Below, piece by piece: positions 16,839 to 24,982 of a stretch of 64,000 bases of DNA; the stretch's first letter is position 1; each line of letters starts with the position of its first letter. The translations under genes were made by a program, and so were the position numbers. The stretch lies in the NCBI GenBank assembly GCA_937906945.1, contig CALCUE010000035.1:1-64000 (forward strand), in the 5' to 3' direction. Source of the stretch: an uncultured Clostridia bacterium (GTDB lineage: Bacteria > Bacillota > Clostridia > Oscillospirales > Ruminococcaceae). The notes under the pieces are model-generated. The model saw nothing but the letters and a program-made list of their open reading frames with translations, did not search any database and was not told the DNA's origin.

Positions 16839-17766
16839 TCGGAAACAGTCAAGGACCGCTTTAATCCTCATCCTTGCCGTGATCGGCGTGATCGCGGTCC
16901 TCCTCTGTTCCTTTCTTTATCAACGGGGATTGCTGGACCAGAATTTCGGTTCCCCGGTTTCTCCCCAGAACGCTCCCCTTCGTGACGGGGAACTTCGGGT
17001 CCATTTTTTAGATACGGATCAATCCGAATGTATTCTGATCCAATATCAGGATAAAGCCATTCTGATCGACGCCGCCAACCAGGGCTACGGTTCTCTGATC
17101 TCCGGCTATCTGTGGGATGAAGACGTCACCGCCCTCGACCTTTTGGTGCTTACCCATCCCCATTCCGACCACATCGGCTCCGCGGCGGACATCCTGGATC
17201 ATTTCCCGGTTCGGGAAGTCCTTCTGCCCGATATTCCCACCGAATTTCTTTCCGATATCCCGCTCTATGGCGATCTTCTGGAAAAGATCCATGCTCAGGG
17301 CTGTCAAATCACCTACGGACAGCCCAACACCGCTTTTGTTTTGGATGAAAAGGTGATGCTCTCGATCCTGGGTCCCCTCAAGGATTACGGCGAGGATCTT
17401 AATGACCAGTCCCTGGTCACCAAGCTCTGCTACGATAATATTTCTTTCCTGTTCACCGGTGACATGGAGGCGTTGGCGGAATCCGACCTTATGGAAGCCG
17501 GCGTGGATCTTTCCGCCACCGTTCTGAAAATCGGTCATCATGGAAGCCACACCGCTTCCTCCCCGGCGTTCCTGTCCGCTGTTCATCCCCGATACGCCGT
17601 CATTCAATGCGGGCGGAACAACGACTACGGCCATCCGCACAAAGCCACCCGGGAATCCCTTCAGGAGCGGGAAATCAAAGTCTATCGGACGGACCTTGAC
17701 GGCGATATCGTTTTCACGACGGACGGAACCTCCGTTACGGTCACCACCCAATACGGTCTAGATTGA
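16822..17766 (+). CDS. Membrane-anchored ComEC-like MBL hydrolase
   Basis: A 314-residue protein with one N-terminal hydrophobic helix (about residues 12-34) followed by a beta-lactamase-fold domain like the C-terminal domain of ComEC: VHFLDTDQSECILI, the metal motif LTHPHSDHIGSA, LLFTGD-type strand SFLFTGDME and KIGHHGSHTAS. Soluble or singly anchored relatives are annotated as competence-like hydrolases and may degrade extracellular nucleic acid or phosphodiesters. ComEC's channel domain is absent, so it is not the DNA-uptake pore. ATG at 16822 is chosen because AAAGGA lies upstream and it gives the signal-anchor; a longer frame would run deep into the SLOG gene. Confidence 0.8.
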   Translation: MGTPTNRKQSRTALILILAVIGVIAVLLCSFLYQRGLLDQNFGSPVSPQNAPLRDGELRVHFLDTDQSECILIQYQDKAILIDAANQGYGSLISGYLWDEDVTALDLLVLTHPHSDHIGSAADILDHFPVREVLLPDIPTEFLSDIPLYGDLLEKIHAQGCQITYGQPNTAFVLDEKVMLSILGPLKDYGEDLNDQSLVTKLCYDNISFLFTGDMEALAESDLMEAGVDLSATVLKIGHHGSHTASSPAFLSAVHPRYAVIQCGRNNDYGHPHKATRESLQEREIKVYRTDLDGDIVFTTDGTSVTVTTQYGLD

Positions 17767-17880
17767 TCATTCCTCAGTCAGCCCCTGTTTTTAGTACTTT
17801 GGCCCTGAATTTTTGATAAATACACGGAAATTTTGGATTTCTTTTCCTTTTTCTCTTTTTCATCACAATTCGCACATAAT

Positions 17881-17909
17881 TTGCAAGTATTCTTATGGTA
17901 TGGTATTAT
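17881..17909 (+). promoter_or_regulatory. Promoter of the two-component system
   Basis: TTGCAA (17881-17886), 17-base spacer, TATTAT (17904-17909) with a TGG extended -10, 39 bases before the response-regulator ATG. The 100 bases before it (17767-17880) show no gene and no clear terminator. Confidence 0.7.
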
Positions 17910-17948
17910 CTTTTATAACCGATCGCAAAGAAAGGAAGGATCTTTCGG

Positions 17949-18620
17949 ATGAGCAGTATTCTGATTGTTGACGACGAGCTCCGTGTACGCGATCTGATCA
18001 AAAAATACGCCAAATTTGAGGGGTATGACGTCAGCGAGGCGTCCAACGGCCTTCAGGCGCTGGAACTTTGCAAAAGCCACCACTTTGACATCGTGATCAT
18101 GGATATCATGATGCCGGAGTTGGACGGTTTTTCCGCCTGCAAAGAGATCCGTAAATTTTCCAATGTACCGATCATCATTCTTTCCGCCCGCGGCGAGGAA
18201 TACGACAAAATCCATGGGTTTGAATTCGGCGTGGACGACTATGTGGTCAAGCCGTTTTCGCCTCGGGAACTGATGATGCGTGTCGGCGCCATTCTCAAGC
18301 GCGGCGGCGCTATTCTTCCGGAAATGAAAGAGATCTATAATTTCAAAGGACTCAGCGTAGATTTTACCGGGCGTCTTGTCACCGTCAACGGCGTCCGTGT
18401 CGATATGTCCCCGAAAGAATACGAGCTTCTGTTTTATCTCATCAAAAATCGTGGCATCGCCCTCTCCCGGGAAAAATTGATCAACGACGTCTGGGGATAC
18501 GATTTCTTCGGGGACGACCGCACCATTGATACCCATATCAAACAACTGCGGAAGGCCCTTGGCCCCTATTGCACCTGCATTTCCACTCTGCGAGGAATCG
18601 GGTACCGTTTCGATGAGTAA
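17949..18620 (+). CDS. OmpR/PhoB-family response regulator
   Basis: A 223-residue regulator. The receiver domain has the acidic pair Asp8-Asp9, phospho-acceptor Asp52 (VIMDIMMPELDG) and Lys101 (VVKPFSPREL). The C-terminal winged helix (about 130-222) has the family motifs MSPKEYELLFYLIKN and TIDTHIKQLRKALG. It should bind direct-repeat DNA sites when phosphorylated by its partner kinase encoded downstream; the two genes overlap by eight bases. The stimulus and regulon are not evident from the neighbours. Confidence 0.95.
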   Translation: MSSILIVDDELRVRDLIKKYAKFEGYDVSEASNGLQALELCKSHHFDIVIMDIMMPELDGFSACKEIRKFSNVPIIILSARGEEYDKIHGFEFGVDDYVVKPFSPRELMMRVGAILKRGGAILPEMKEIYNFKGLSVDFTGRLVTVNGVRVDMSPKEYELLFYLIKNRGIALSREKLINDVWGYDFFGDDRTIDTHIKQLRKALGPYCTCISTLRGIGYRFDE

Positions 18621-20070
18621 AAAAATCCCGATCCGCTGGTATCTTTTTTCCCACTATATCCTTTTTTGCGTCGTTCTGCTGTCGGTTCTCTTCGTGGTAC
18701 AGATCGCTTTTACCGACGATTTTTACCGCCTCCATACCAGGCGACAGCTGATTTCCCAATCCGATCTCCTCACGGAAAATATTGATAATCCGGAACTGGA
18801 TATCCTTATGACCAGTCTGAGCCGGGAGCACAGTCTCTCCATTTACCTTGTCAACGAGGAGTATCAGATCGAAAGCCGGGCGGAATATTCCCGCCCCACT
18901 TCGCTGGTCCAAAGCCGTTCCTGGTTCCGGGACATCTGGCACCTTTCCGACAAGGGGACCTTTTATCTTTCCGTCGTGGAAAGTTTTCAGTCCTATCTGA
19001 ACACCTACAGCCGCTATGAAGCCAGCCACTTTTCCGGTGACGTACCCCAGGAATCCCTGCCAGAAAACATGATCTGCGCCCGTGTTGTTCCCCTGAAATC
19101 CGGTGAACAGGTTCTGTTGATCCTCGTTTCCTGCGTAAAGCCGTCCACCGCCACCCGGGAGCTGATCCGAAACATCTCTCTGGTGCTGCTTCTTTTCATG
19201 TTGGCCTTCTCTTTCCTTTTCGCGTGGTTTTCCTCCCTTGGTTTTGCCCGTCCGATCCGGAATTTTTCCGAATCCGTCCATCGGGTTTCCGAAGGGGATT
19301 ATACCGTCCATTTTCATTCGGACAGCAACCGCGAGTTTTCCCAACTGGGCAAGGCGTTAAATCACATGGTCGATCAGTTTTCCAAAACGGAAGATCTTCG
19401 TCGGGAACTGATCGCTACCGTCAGCCATGACCTTCGTACCCCATTGACCATGCTTCGCGGTTACGCCGAGATGATGCGGGATATCCCCGGTGAAAACACT
19501 CCGGAAAACGCCCAGATCGTCATTGACGAAGCCAACCGCCTTTCCACCTTTGTCAACAACATTCTGGATCTTTCCCGTTTGCGTAGTGGAACGCAGGAAA
19601 TGCACCCCGTCGTCTTCTGTCTGACGGACCGTGTCCGGGATCTGGTCAATACTTTTCAGAAATTATCCGGTGGTCAAAACGATGTTCGTTTCTTTCCGGA
19701 AACCTCCGTCTTTGTCAACGCGGACGAAATCTATATCTCCCGTGCCATCAACAACCTCATTCATAACGCTGTTGTCCACGGGAACGCCGACACCACCGTC
19801 ACCGTTTTACAGACGGTGAAAAACGGACGTGTCACCATTACCGTACAGGATAACGGACCGGGTATCCCGGACGATCAGCTGAAAGAAATCTGGGAGCGTT
19901 ATCAAAAAGGCTCCCCTTCCGGAACCGGTCTTGGTCTTCCCATTGTCAAAGCGGCGGTCGAACAGAATAACGGGACCTGCGGTGTCGAAAGCGTGTTCGG
20001 GGAAGGGTCCTCGTTCTGGATCGAACTGCCGGTCGCGGATGAACCGAAAGAAAAAAGCGATGCCGATTGA
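18613..20070 (+). CDS. Membrane sensor histidine kinase
   Basis: A 485-residue kinase. Two membrane helices (about 12-32 and 185-207) bracket an extracytoplasmic sensor of about 150 residues with no recognisable domain. Then HAMP, HisKA with the H-box TVSHDLRTPL (His near 271), and HATPase with NNLIHNAVVHG, QDNGPGIP and GTGLGLPIV. Start is the ATG at 18613 inside the regulator's last codons (ATGAGTAA overlap), giving a proper N-terminal helix; an upstream in-frame start is inside the regulator gene. The stop codon falls in the loop of the terminator at 20057-20081. Confidence 0.93.
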   Translation: MSKKIPIRWYLFSHYILFCVVLLSVLFVVQIAFTDDFYRLHTRRQLISQSDLLTENIDNPELDILMTSLSREHSLSIYLVNEEYQIESRAEYSRPTSLVQSRSWFRDIWHLSDKGTFYLSVVESFQSYLNTYSRYEASHFSGDVPQESLPENMICARVVPLKSGEQVLLILVSCVKPSTATRELIRNISLVLLLFMLAFSFLFAWFSSLGFARPIRNFSESVHRVSEGDYTVHFHSDSNREFSQLGKALNHMVDQFSKTEDLRRELIATVSHDLRTPLTMLRGYAEMMRDIPGENTPENAQIVIDEANRLSTFVNNILDLSRLRSGTQEMHPVVFCLTDRVRDLVNTFQKLSGGQNDVRFFPETSVFVNADEIYISRAINNLIHNAVVHGNADTTVTVLQTVKNGRVTITVQDNGPGIPDDQLKEIWERYQKGSPSGTGLGLPIVKAAVEQNNGTCGVESVFGEGSSFWIELPVADEPKEKSDAD

Positions 20071-20081
20071 ATCGGCATCGC
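20057..20081 (+). terminator. Shared bidirectional terminator between histidine kinase and CAT genes
   Basis: An 11-bp perfect stem (20057-20067 with 20071-20081) with the 3-base loop TGA, which is the kinase stop codon. A-run at 20051-20056 and T-run at 20082-20087 make it work on both strands, serving the convergent kinase and acetyltransferase genes. Confidence 0.85.
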
Positions 20082-20085
20082 TTTT

Positions 20086-20730
20086 TTACGCGCGAAGTTT
20101 ATCCATTTCTTCCGAAAGCCTTGATAGAAACCGGGAAACGTGATACCCGTCCGTCGTGGCGTGGTGACAGGTGATGGACAGCGGAAGCCATTCCTTTCCT
20201 TCGGAATAAAATAGTTTTCCCGCTTCCACCGAGGGGAAAAAATACGGTTTCCGGTCAAAATTCTGTACCGAAAAATGGGTGAAACTCACCCATGGAAGGC
20301 AGGACACCGTATAGGCGTTTTCCGGCGGAACACCGGGTCTTGAAAGGATCCCGTGCTTTTCCCCGTATTTTTCGCTGTTTTCGCAATAGTTCCGGTGAAA
20401 CATCAAAAGGTCCTCGTCAAATTCGGTCCACATCAGAGAAAAGGTCTTGTCATCCTCGTGGAAAGCGGCGTAAAGCGGCGTCAACGTGTTGTAATAGCCC
20501 AAAACACCGTTTCGATAGGCCACTTTAAATTCCACATGCTCATTGAGGCATTTGGTCACAAGCCAAAGATAGACCGGGAAAAATTTGAGACCTTTTTCTC
20601 TCAGTTTTTCCCGAAGTCCTGTCACATCGACATTGACCGTCACGGAATATCCCGTCGGCGCCATTTCGGAGAAATAATAAAACGTCTCCCGGCGAGGCCA
20701 CTTCGCGAGATCAATCGGCGTAAAATCCAC
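20086..20730 (-). CDS. Type-A chloramphenicol acetyltransferase-like protein
   Basis: A 214-residue protein of full CAT length. It opens FTPIDLAKWPRRETFYYF, a family hallmark, and carries the catalytic His in HHATTDGYH near residue 188 (classic CAT has HHAVCDGFH). It should form the trimeric acetyl-CoA-dependent acetyltransferase fold. Many chromosomal members of this group are not proven to acetylate chloramphenicol, so resistance is not claimed. GTG start with AAGGG upstream; its own promoter is at 20752-20780. There is no mobile element nearby. Confidence 0.85.
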   Translation of the reverse strand: MDFTPIDLAKWPRRETFYYFSEMAPTGYSVTVNVDVTGLREKLREKGLKFFPVYLWLVTKCLNEHVEFKVAYRNGVLGYYNTLTPLYAAFHEDDKTFSLMWTEFDEDLLMFHRNYCENSEKYGEKHGILSRPGVPPENAYTVSCLPWVSFTHFSVQNFDRKPYFFPSVEAGKLFYSEGKEWLPLSITCHHATTDGYHVSRFLSRLSEEMDKLRA

Positions 20731-20751
20731 GCTATCCCTTCTTTCCCGGAA

Positions 20752-20780
20752 AGTATAGCATCCTTTCTCCTACCGGGCAA
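20752..20780 (-). promoter_or_regulatory. Promoter of the CAT-like gene
   Basis: Minus-strand TTGCCC (20775-20780) and TATACT (20752-20757), spacer 17, with a TGC extended -10, about 25 bases before the GTG start. The leader is too short to hold the stem-loop attenuator known for inducible cat genes. Confidence 0.6.
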
Positions 20781-20796
20781 CCTATGAAACATAGAG

Positions 20797-20825
20797 AAAG
20801 CGCCTGCCGCTTTGGCAGGCGCTTT
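20797..20825 (-). terminator. Terminator downstream of folC
   Basis: GC-rich 9-bp stem (20800-20808 with 20814-20822), extended by three A-T pairs on each side, 5-base loop. It stands at the end of folC just before the CAT promoter. Confidence 0.7.
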
Positions 20826-20827
20826 TC

Positions 20828-22114
20828 TTACTCTTTTCCCTTATAACGCATCAAAAGCGGACGCAGTTCGGAAGCCAGATAAAAGGAACCAGCTACCACC
20901 AGCGCCTCGTCTTCCGCCAGATTTTCCAACACTTCCGAAAGCGCTTCTTTTGCCGATTTTTCGGCTGTGACATCGGCACAATAGGGCCGCATGACCTCCG
21001 CCAGATCTTCCGGCGAAAGCGCCCGGGAATTTTCCACCGGCACCGTCACGATTTTCTGAAAATGGGGAGCCAGAACGGAAGCCACCGTCCGATAATCCTT
21101 GTCGGCCATCCAGCCGCAGAGCAAAATCCGTTTTTCCGGAAGCAATTCTTCCACGTTCTGTGCCAAAGCGTTGGCCGCCTGCGGGTTATGAGCACCGTCC
21201 AGAATGACAATCGGTTTTTTTGAGCACAATTCGAACCTTGCCGGGAATTTTGTATTGGCGATGCCCTCCACAACGTGCTCGTCCTTGATTTCGATATGCT
21301 GTTCCCGAAGGATCTCCACCGCGGAAAGCACCGTCAGCACGTTGCTGATCTGGTACCGTCCCACCAGTGGAATGGAAAGCTCCATTTTCCCGACCCGAAG
21401 TTCCATTCCTTCGACTCCGAAGCTCACCAGTTTTCCGCTGTCGGCGCAGCCGGTGACAAAGGTCGCGTTTTTCTCCATGCAGGCCTTGACCATCACCTGT
21501 TTAGCTCTCGGATCCTGGTCGGGCGGCGTCAAAAGCGTGCAGCCTTCCCGTAAAATCCCGCATTTTTCCGCGGTGATCTTTTCAATCGTATCCCCAAGGA
21601 TCTCCGTATGGTCAAGCCCGATGGCGGTAATAATATGCAGAATCGGTGCCGGAACGGTGTTCGTGGCGTCCAAGCGTCCGCCAAGCCCCGTTTCCAGTAC
21701 GACAAAATCGCAGTTTTCCTCCGCGAACCACAAAAAAGCCACCGCCGTCGTCACTTCAAAAGCGTTGAGCACCATGCCCTGTTCTTCCAGAAGCTCCACC
21801 TTTTCCCTAACGGTGCTCATGATCTTGGCCAGTCGTTTCCGACCGATCATTTTTCCGTCGATGGACATTCTTTCCCGAAATTCGAGCACAAACGGAGAAA
21901 TATAGCGTCCCGTCTTATAACCGGCCTCGGAAAGAATATTGGCAAGAAAGGTCACCGTGGAACCCTTTCCGTTGGTTCCGGCCACGTGGATGGCACGGAG
22001 TTTTTCTTCCGGATGGTCCAGTTCTGCCAGAAGCGCCTTGATCTCCCGAAGGCTCGGGTCTTTTTTCAGCCGGGGAAAATTCAAAATATATTGAAGGCTT
22101 TCTTCGTAATCCAA
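20828..22114 (-). CDS. folC: Bifunctional folylpolyglutamate/dihydrofolate synthase
   Basis: A 428-residue Mur-ligase-family enzyme. The ATP site GTNGKGSTVTF is near residue 47, followed by LETGLGGRLDATN and the C-terminal-domain motif LDGAHNPQAANAL near residue 305. It adds glutamate to tetrahydrofolates and, in many bacteria, also to dihydropteroate. The start is TTG with AAGGGGG eight bases upstream. It follows valS across a hairpin (22140-22164), with no separate promoter visible. Confidence 0.93.
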   Translation of the reverse strand: MDYEESLQYILNFPRLKKDPSLREIKALLAELDHPEEKLRAIHVAGTNGKGSTVTFLANILSEAGYKTGRYISPFVLEFRERMSIDGKMIGRKRLAKIMSTVREKVELLEEQGMVLNAFEVTTAVAFLWFAEENCDFVVLETGLGGRLDATNTVPAPILHIITAIGLDHTEILGDTIEKITAEKCGILREGCTLLTPPDQDPRAKQVMVKACMEKNATFVTGCADSGKLVSFGVEGMELRVGKMELSIPLVGRYQISNVLTVLSAVEILREQHIEIKDEHVVEGIANTKFPARFELCSKKPIVILDGAHNPQAANALAQNVEELLPEKRILLCGWMADKDYRTVASVLAPHFQKIVTVPVENSRALSPEDLAEVMRPYCADVTAEKSAKEALSEVLENLAEDEALVVAGSFYLASELRPLLMRYKGKE

Positions 22115-22139
22115 TCAAAAAGCCCCCTTTCCCAAGAAT

Positions 22140-22164
22140 AAAGGCCGGCTTGCGACCGGCCTTT
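22140..22164 (-). terminator. Hairpin between valS and folC
   Basis: A 9-bp stem (22140-22148 with 22156-22164) lies eight bases after the valS stop and is followed on the minus strand by TTTATTC. It may give partial termination; folC starts only 25 bases beyond. Confidence 0.6.
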
Positions 22165-22171
22165 TTCGGTT

Positions 22172-24790
22172 TTACTTCATAGCGGCGATGGATTCGTCCA
22201 GTTTCGCGATTTTTTCTTTCAGTTTCGCGAGACGATCCCGCTCGGCGGCGACCACGTTTTCCGGCGCTTTGTTGACAAAGCCCGGATTGTTGAGCCGTGC
22301 CTCAAGGCCGTCGGCCTGTTTCTGGCACTGTTCTTTTTCTTTATTAAGACGGCTGAGCTCTTTTTCAAGGTCGATCAGTTCCGCCATCGGAATATACATC
22401 TTGGCGGCGTCGGTGATGACCTGAACAGCGCCCGTTTTCTCGAAGTCGGCGTTGATGGCGACTTCGGAAGCGGAAGCCAGTCTTTCAAGGAACGGAATGC
22501 CCTGCTCGAAAACAGCGGCGCTTTCGGTCTCAATATAGAGCTTCGCTTTCTTGGAAGGCAGCACGTTCATCTCGGAACGGCGGTTGCGGATCGCTTTGAT
22601 GGCGTCCATGATCTTGGTGAAGTCATTGGCCTCCTCGGTGAAGCTGTGGGCTTCCTCATAGACCGGCCAGGCGGCGACCATGATGGATTCACCCTCGTGC
22701 GGCAGGGACTGCCAGATCTCCTCCGTGATGTACGGCATGAACGGATGGAGCAGTTTCAGAACGCCGGTGAGAACGTAAACCAACACCCGGCGGACGGAAT
22801 CGGCGTTTTCGCCCTGAAGACGGGATTTTGCCAGTTCGATATACCAGCTGCAATAGACGTCCCAGATGAAATCGACGATCTTCTGCTCGGCAACGCCGAT
22901 ATCGTAGTTCTCAATGTTCTCGGTGGCGGCTTTTACAAGGTCGTTATACTGGGAAAGAAGCCATTTATCCTCAAGTGCCAGCTCGTCCGGCAATTCGGTC
23001 TCGTTGAAGTCCTCCGGAAGGTTCATAAGAACGAACCGGGCGGCGTTCCAAAGTTTGTTGGCGAAGTTCCGGCAGGAAGTCACCTTTTCGTCGGTGAAAC
23101 GGGAATCGTTACCGGCAGAAATTCCGGTGACAAGGGCCAGACGAAGGGCGTCGGCGCCGAAGGTGTCAATGATCTCCAAAGGATCGATGCCGTTTCCGAG
23201 GGATTTACTCATCTTGCGGCCCAACGCGTCACGGACAAGGCCGTGGATCACAACGTCGCTGAACGGCTTTTTACCGGTGTAGGCAAGACCGGAGAAGATC
23301 ATCCGGGAGACCCAGAACGTGATGATATCATAACCGGTGACCAGTACATTGGTCGGATAGAAATACTTGAATTCCGGTGTCTCATCCGGCCAACCGAGGG
23401 TGCTGAACGGCCAGAGAGCGGAGCTGAACCAGGTATCCAGCGTATCCGGGTCCTGATGGATGTTTTTGCTGTGGCAATGTTCACAGCATTCCGGCGCACC
23501 ATCGACGCAAAGGGTATCCTTGCCGCAATCGTCGCAGTACCAGACCGGGATCCGGTGTCCCCACCAGAGCTGACGGCTGATGCACCAGTCGCGGATGTTT
23601 TCCATCCAGTGGAAATAGTTTTTATCAAAGCGTTCCGGCACGAAGCGGATGTCGCCGTTTCTGACTGCCTCAATGGCCGGCTGTGCCAGTTCTTTCATGG
23701 CAACGAACCACTGGAGCGAAACGCGCGGTTCGACGGTGGTATGGCAGCGGTAGCAGGTTCCGACGTTATGGGTGAGATCCTCGACGGAAACGAGGAATCC
23801 GCCCTCTTCCAGATCCTTGACAATGGCTTCCCGGGCTTCATAACGATCCATGCCGGCGTATTTCGGGTAATCGTCCACGATTTTGGCATCGTCGGTCAGA
23901 ACGTTGATGACCGGCAGATGGTGGCGCAAACCGACCTCAAAGTCGTTGGGGTCGTGGGCCGGGGTGATTTTAACAACACCGGTACCGAATTCCATATCGG
24001 CGTGTTCATCGCCGACAACGGGAATTTCACGGCCGACCAGCGGCAGCGTCACGGTCTTGCCGATGTACTGCTGATAACGGGGATCGTTCGGGTTGACCGC
24101 CACGGCGGAGTCGCCGAGAAGGGTCTCCGGACGGGTGGTCGCCAGTTCCAACCAGCCGCTTCCGTCGGTCAGCGGATAACGCAGATGCCAGAAATGACCG
24201 GCCTGATCCTCATATTCGACCTCAGCGTCGGAAATGGAGGTCTTGCAGTGCGGGCACCAGTTGATGATCCGCTCACCGCGGTAAATAAGTCCTTTTTTAT
24301 AAAGCTCGGCAAAAACTTTGCGAACGGCACGGGAACAGCCCTCGTCCAGCGTGAACCGTTCTCTGTCCCAATCGCAGGAGCAGCCCAGTTTTTTCAGCTG
24401 TTTGATAATGGTACCGCCGTATTGCTCTTTCCAGTCCCAGGCTCTTTCGAGGAAACCGTCCCGGCCTACCATCTCTTTGGTAAGGCCCTCTTTCCTCATA
24501 TTCTCCACGATTTTGACCTCGGTGGCGATGGAAGCGTGGTCGGTGCCGGGCATCCAAAGGGCCTCATAGCCCTGCATCCGTTTCATACGGATGAGAATGT
24601 CCTGCAAGGTCTCGTCCAAAGCGTGGCCCATATGAAGTTTACCGGTGATATTTGGCGGCGGAATGACGATGGTGAAAGGCTCTTTATCGGGATTGACCTC
24701 GGCGTGGAAATAACCGCCGTCCAGCCAGAACTGGTAAATACGGCTTTCCACCTGCGCGGGATCATAGGTTTTGTCAAGTTCTCTACGCAT
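22172..24790 (-). CDS. valS: Valyl-tRNA synthetase
   Basis: An 872-residue class I synthetase. HIGH motif PPPNITGKLHMGHAL near residue 42, the CP1 editing domain in the middle, KMSKSLGNG near residue 515, the anticodon-binding helical domain, and a C-terminal coiled coil (about 805-870) typical of ValS. It charges tRNA-Val and hydrolyses mis-charged threonine. A cysteine cluster (CDDCGKD, then CCEHCHSK) near residue 415 suggests a zinc knuckle. Start is ATG at 24788-24790 with AAAGGAG upstream; an earlier frame start has none. The leader is only about 33 bases, so no T-box is present. Confidence 0.97.
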   Translation of the reverse strand: MRRELDKTYDPAQVESRIYQFWLDGGYFHAEVNPDKEPFTIVIPPPNITGKLHMGHALDETLQDILIRMKRMQGYEALWMPGTDHASIATEVKIVENMRKEGLTKEMVGRDGFLERAWDWKEQYGGTIIKQLKKLGCSCDWDRERFTLDEGCSRAVRKVFAELYKKGLIYRGERIINWCPHCKTSISDAEVEYEDQAGHFWHLRYPLTDGSGWLELATTRPETLLGDSAVAVNPNDPRYQQYIGKTVTLPLVGREIPVVGDEHADMEFGTGVVKITPAHDPNDFEVGLRHHLPVINVLTDDAKIVDDYPKYAGMDRYEAREAIVKDLEEGGFLVSVEDLTHNVGTCYRCHTTVEPRVSLQWFVAMKELAQPAIEAVRNGDIRFVPERFDKNYFHWMENIRDWCISRQLWWGHRIPVWYCDDCGKDTLCVDGAPECCEHCHSKNIHQDPDTLDTWFSSALWPFSTLGWPDETPEFKYFYPTNVLVTGYDIITFWVSRMIFSGLAYTGKKPFSDVVIHGLVRDALGRKMSKSLGNGIDPLEIIDTFGADALRLALVTGISAGNDSRFTDEKVTSCRNFANKLWNAARFVLMNLPEDFNETELPDELALEDKWLLSQYNDLVKAATENIENYDIGVAEQKIVDFIWDVYCSWYIELAKSRLQGENADSVRRVLVYVLTGVLKLLHPFMPYITEEIWQSLPHEGESIMVAAWPVYEEAHSFTEEANDFTKIMDAIKAIRNRRSEMNVLPSKKAKLYIETESAAVFEQGIPFLERLASASEVAINADFEKTGAVQVITDAAKMYIPMAELIDLEKELSRLNKEKEQCQKQADGLEARLNNPGFVNKAPENVVAAERDRLAKLKEKIAKLDESIAAMK

Positions 24791-24829
24791 GGTTTTTCTC
24801 CTTTGCAAAAGAATTATATATACCATTTG

Positions 24830-24858
24830 ATTATACTTGATTTATTGGTAAAGCGCAA
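24830..24858 (-). promoter_or_regulatory. Promoter of valS
   Basis: Minus-strand TTGCGC (24853-24858) and perfect TATAAT (24830-24835), spacer 17. It leaves a leader of about 33 bases to the valS ATG. Confidence 0.65.
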
Positions 24859-24928
24859 CCTTTTTCACGATTTTTGTCCAAAAAAAGTCAAGAGGAAACC
24901 AAAATTTCCTTATTCCCGACCAAACGCA

Positions 24929-24969
24929 AAAAGCACCCGGAAAAGCGTCTCGCTTTTCCGGGTGCTTTT
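24929..24969 (-). terminator. Terminator downstream of the lipoprotein foldase
   Basis: A 19-bp stem (24929-24947 with 24951-24969) with a 3-base loop, bounded by A and T runs, lies just after the stop of the 24983-26506 gene. Confidence 0.85.
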
Positions 24970-24982
24970 GGTTTTTATCAGT

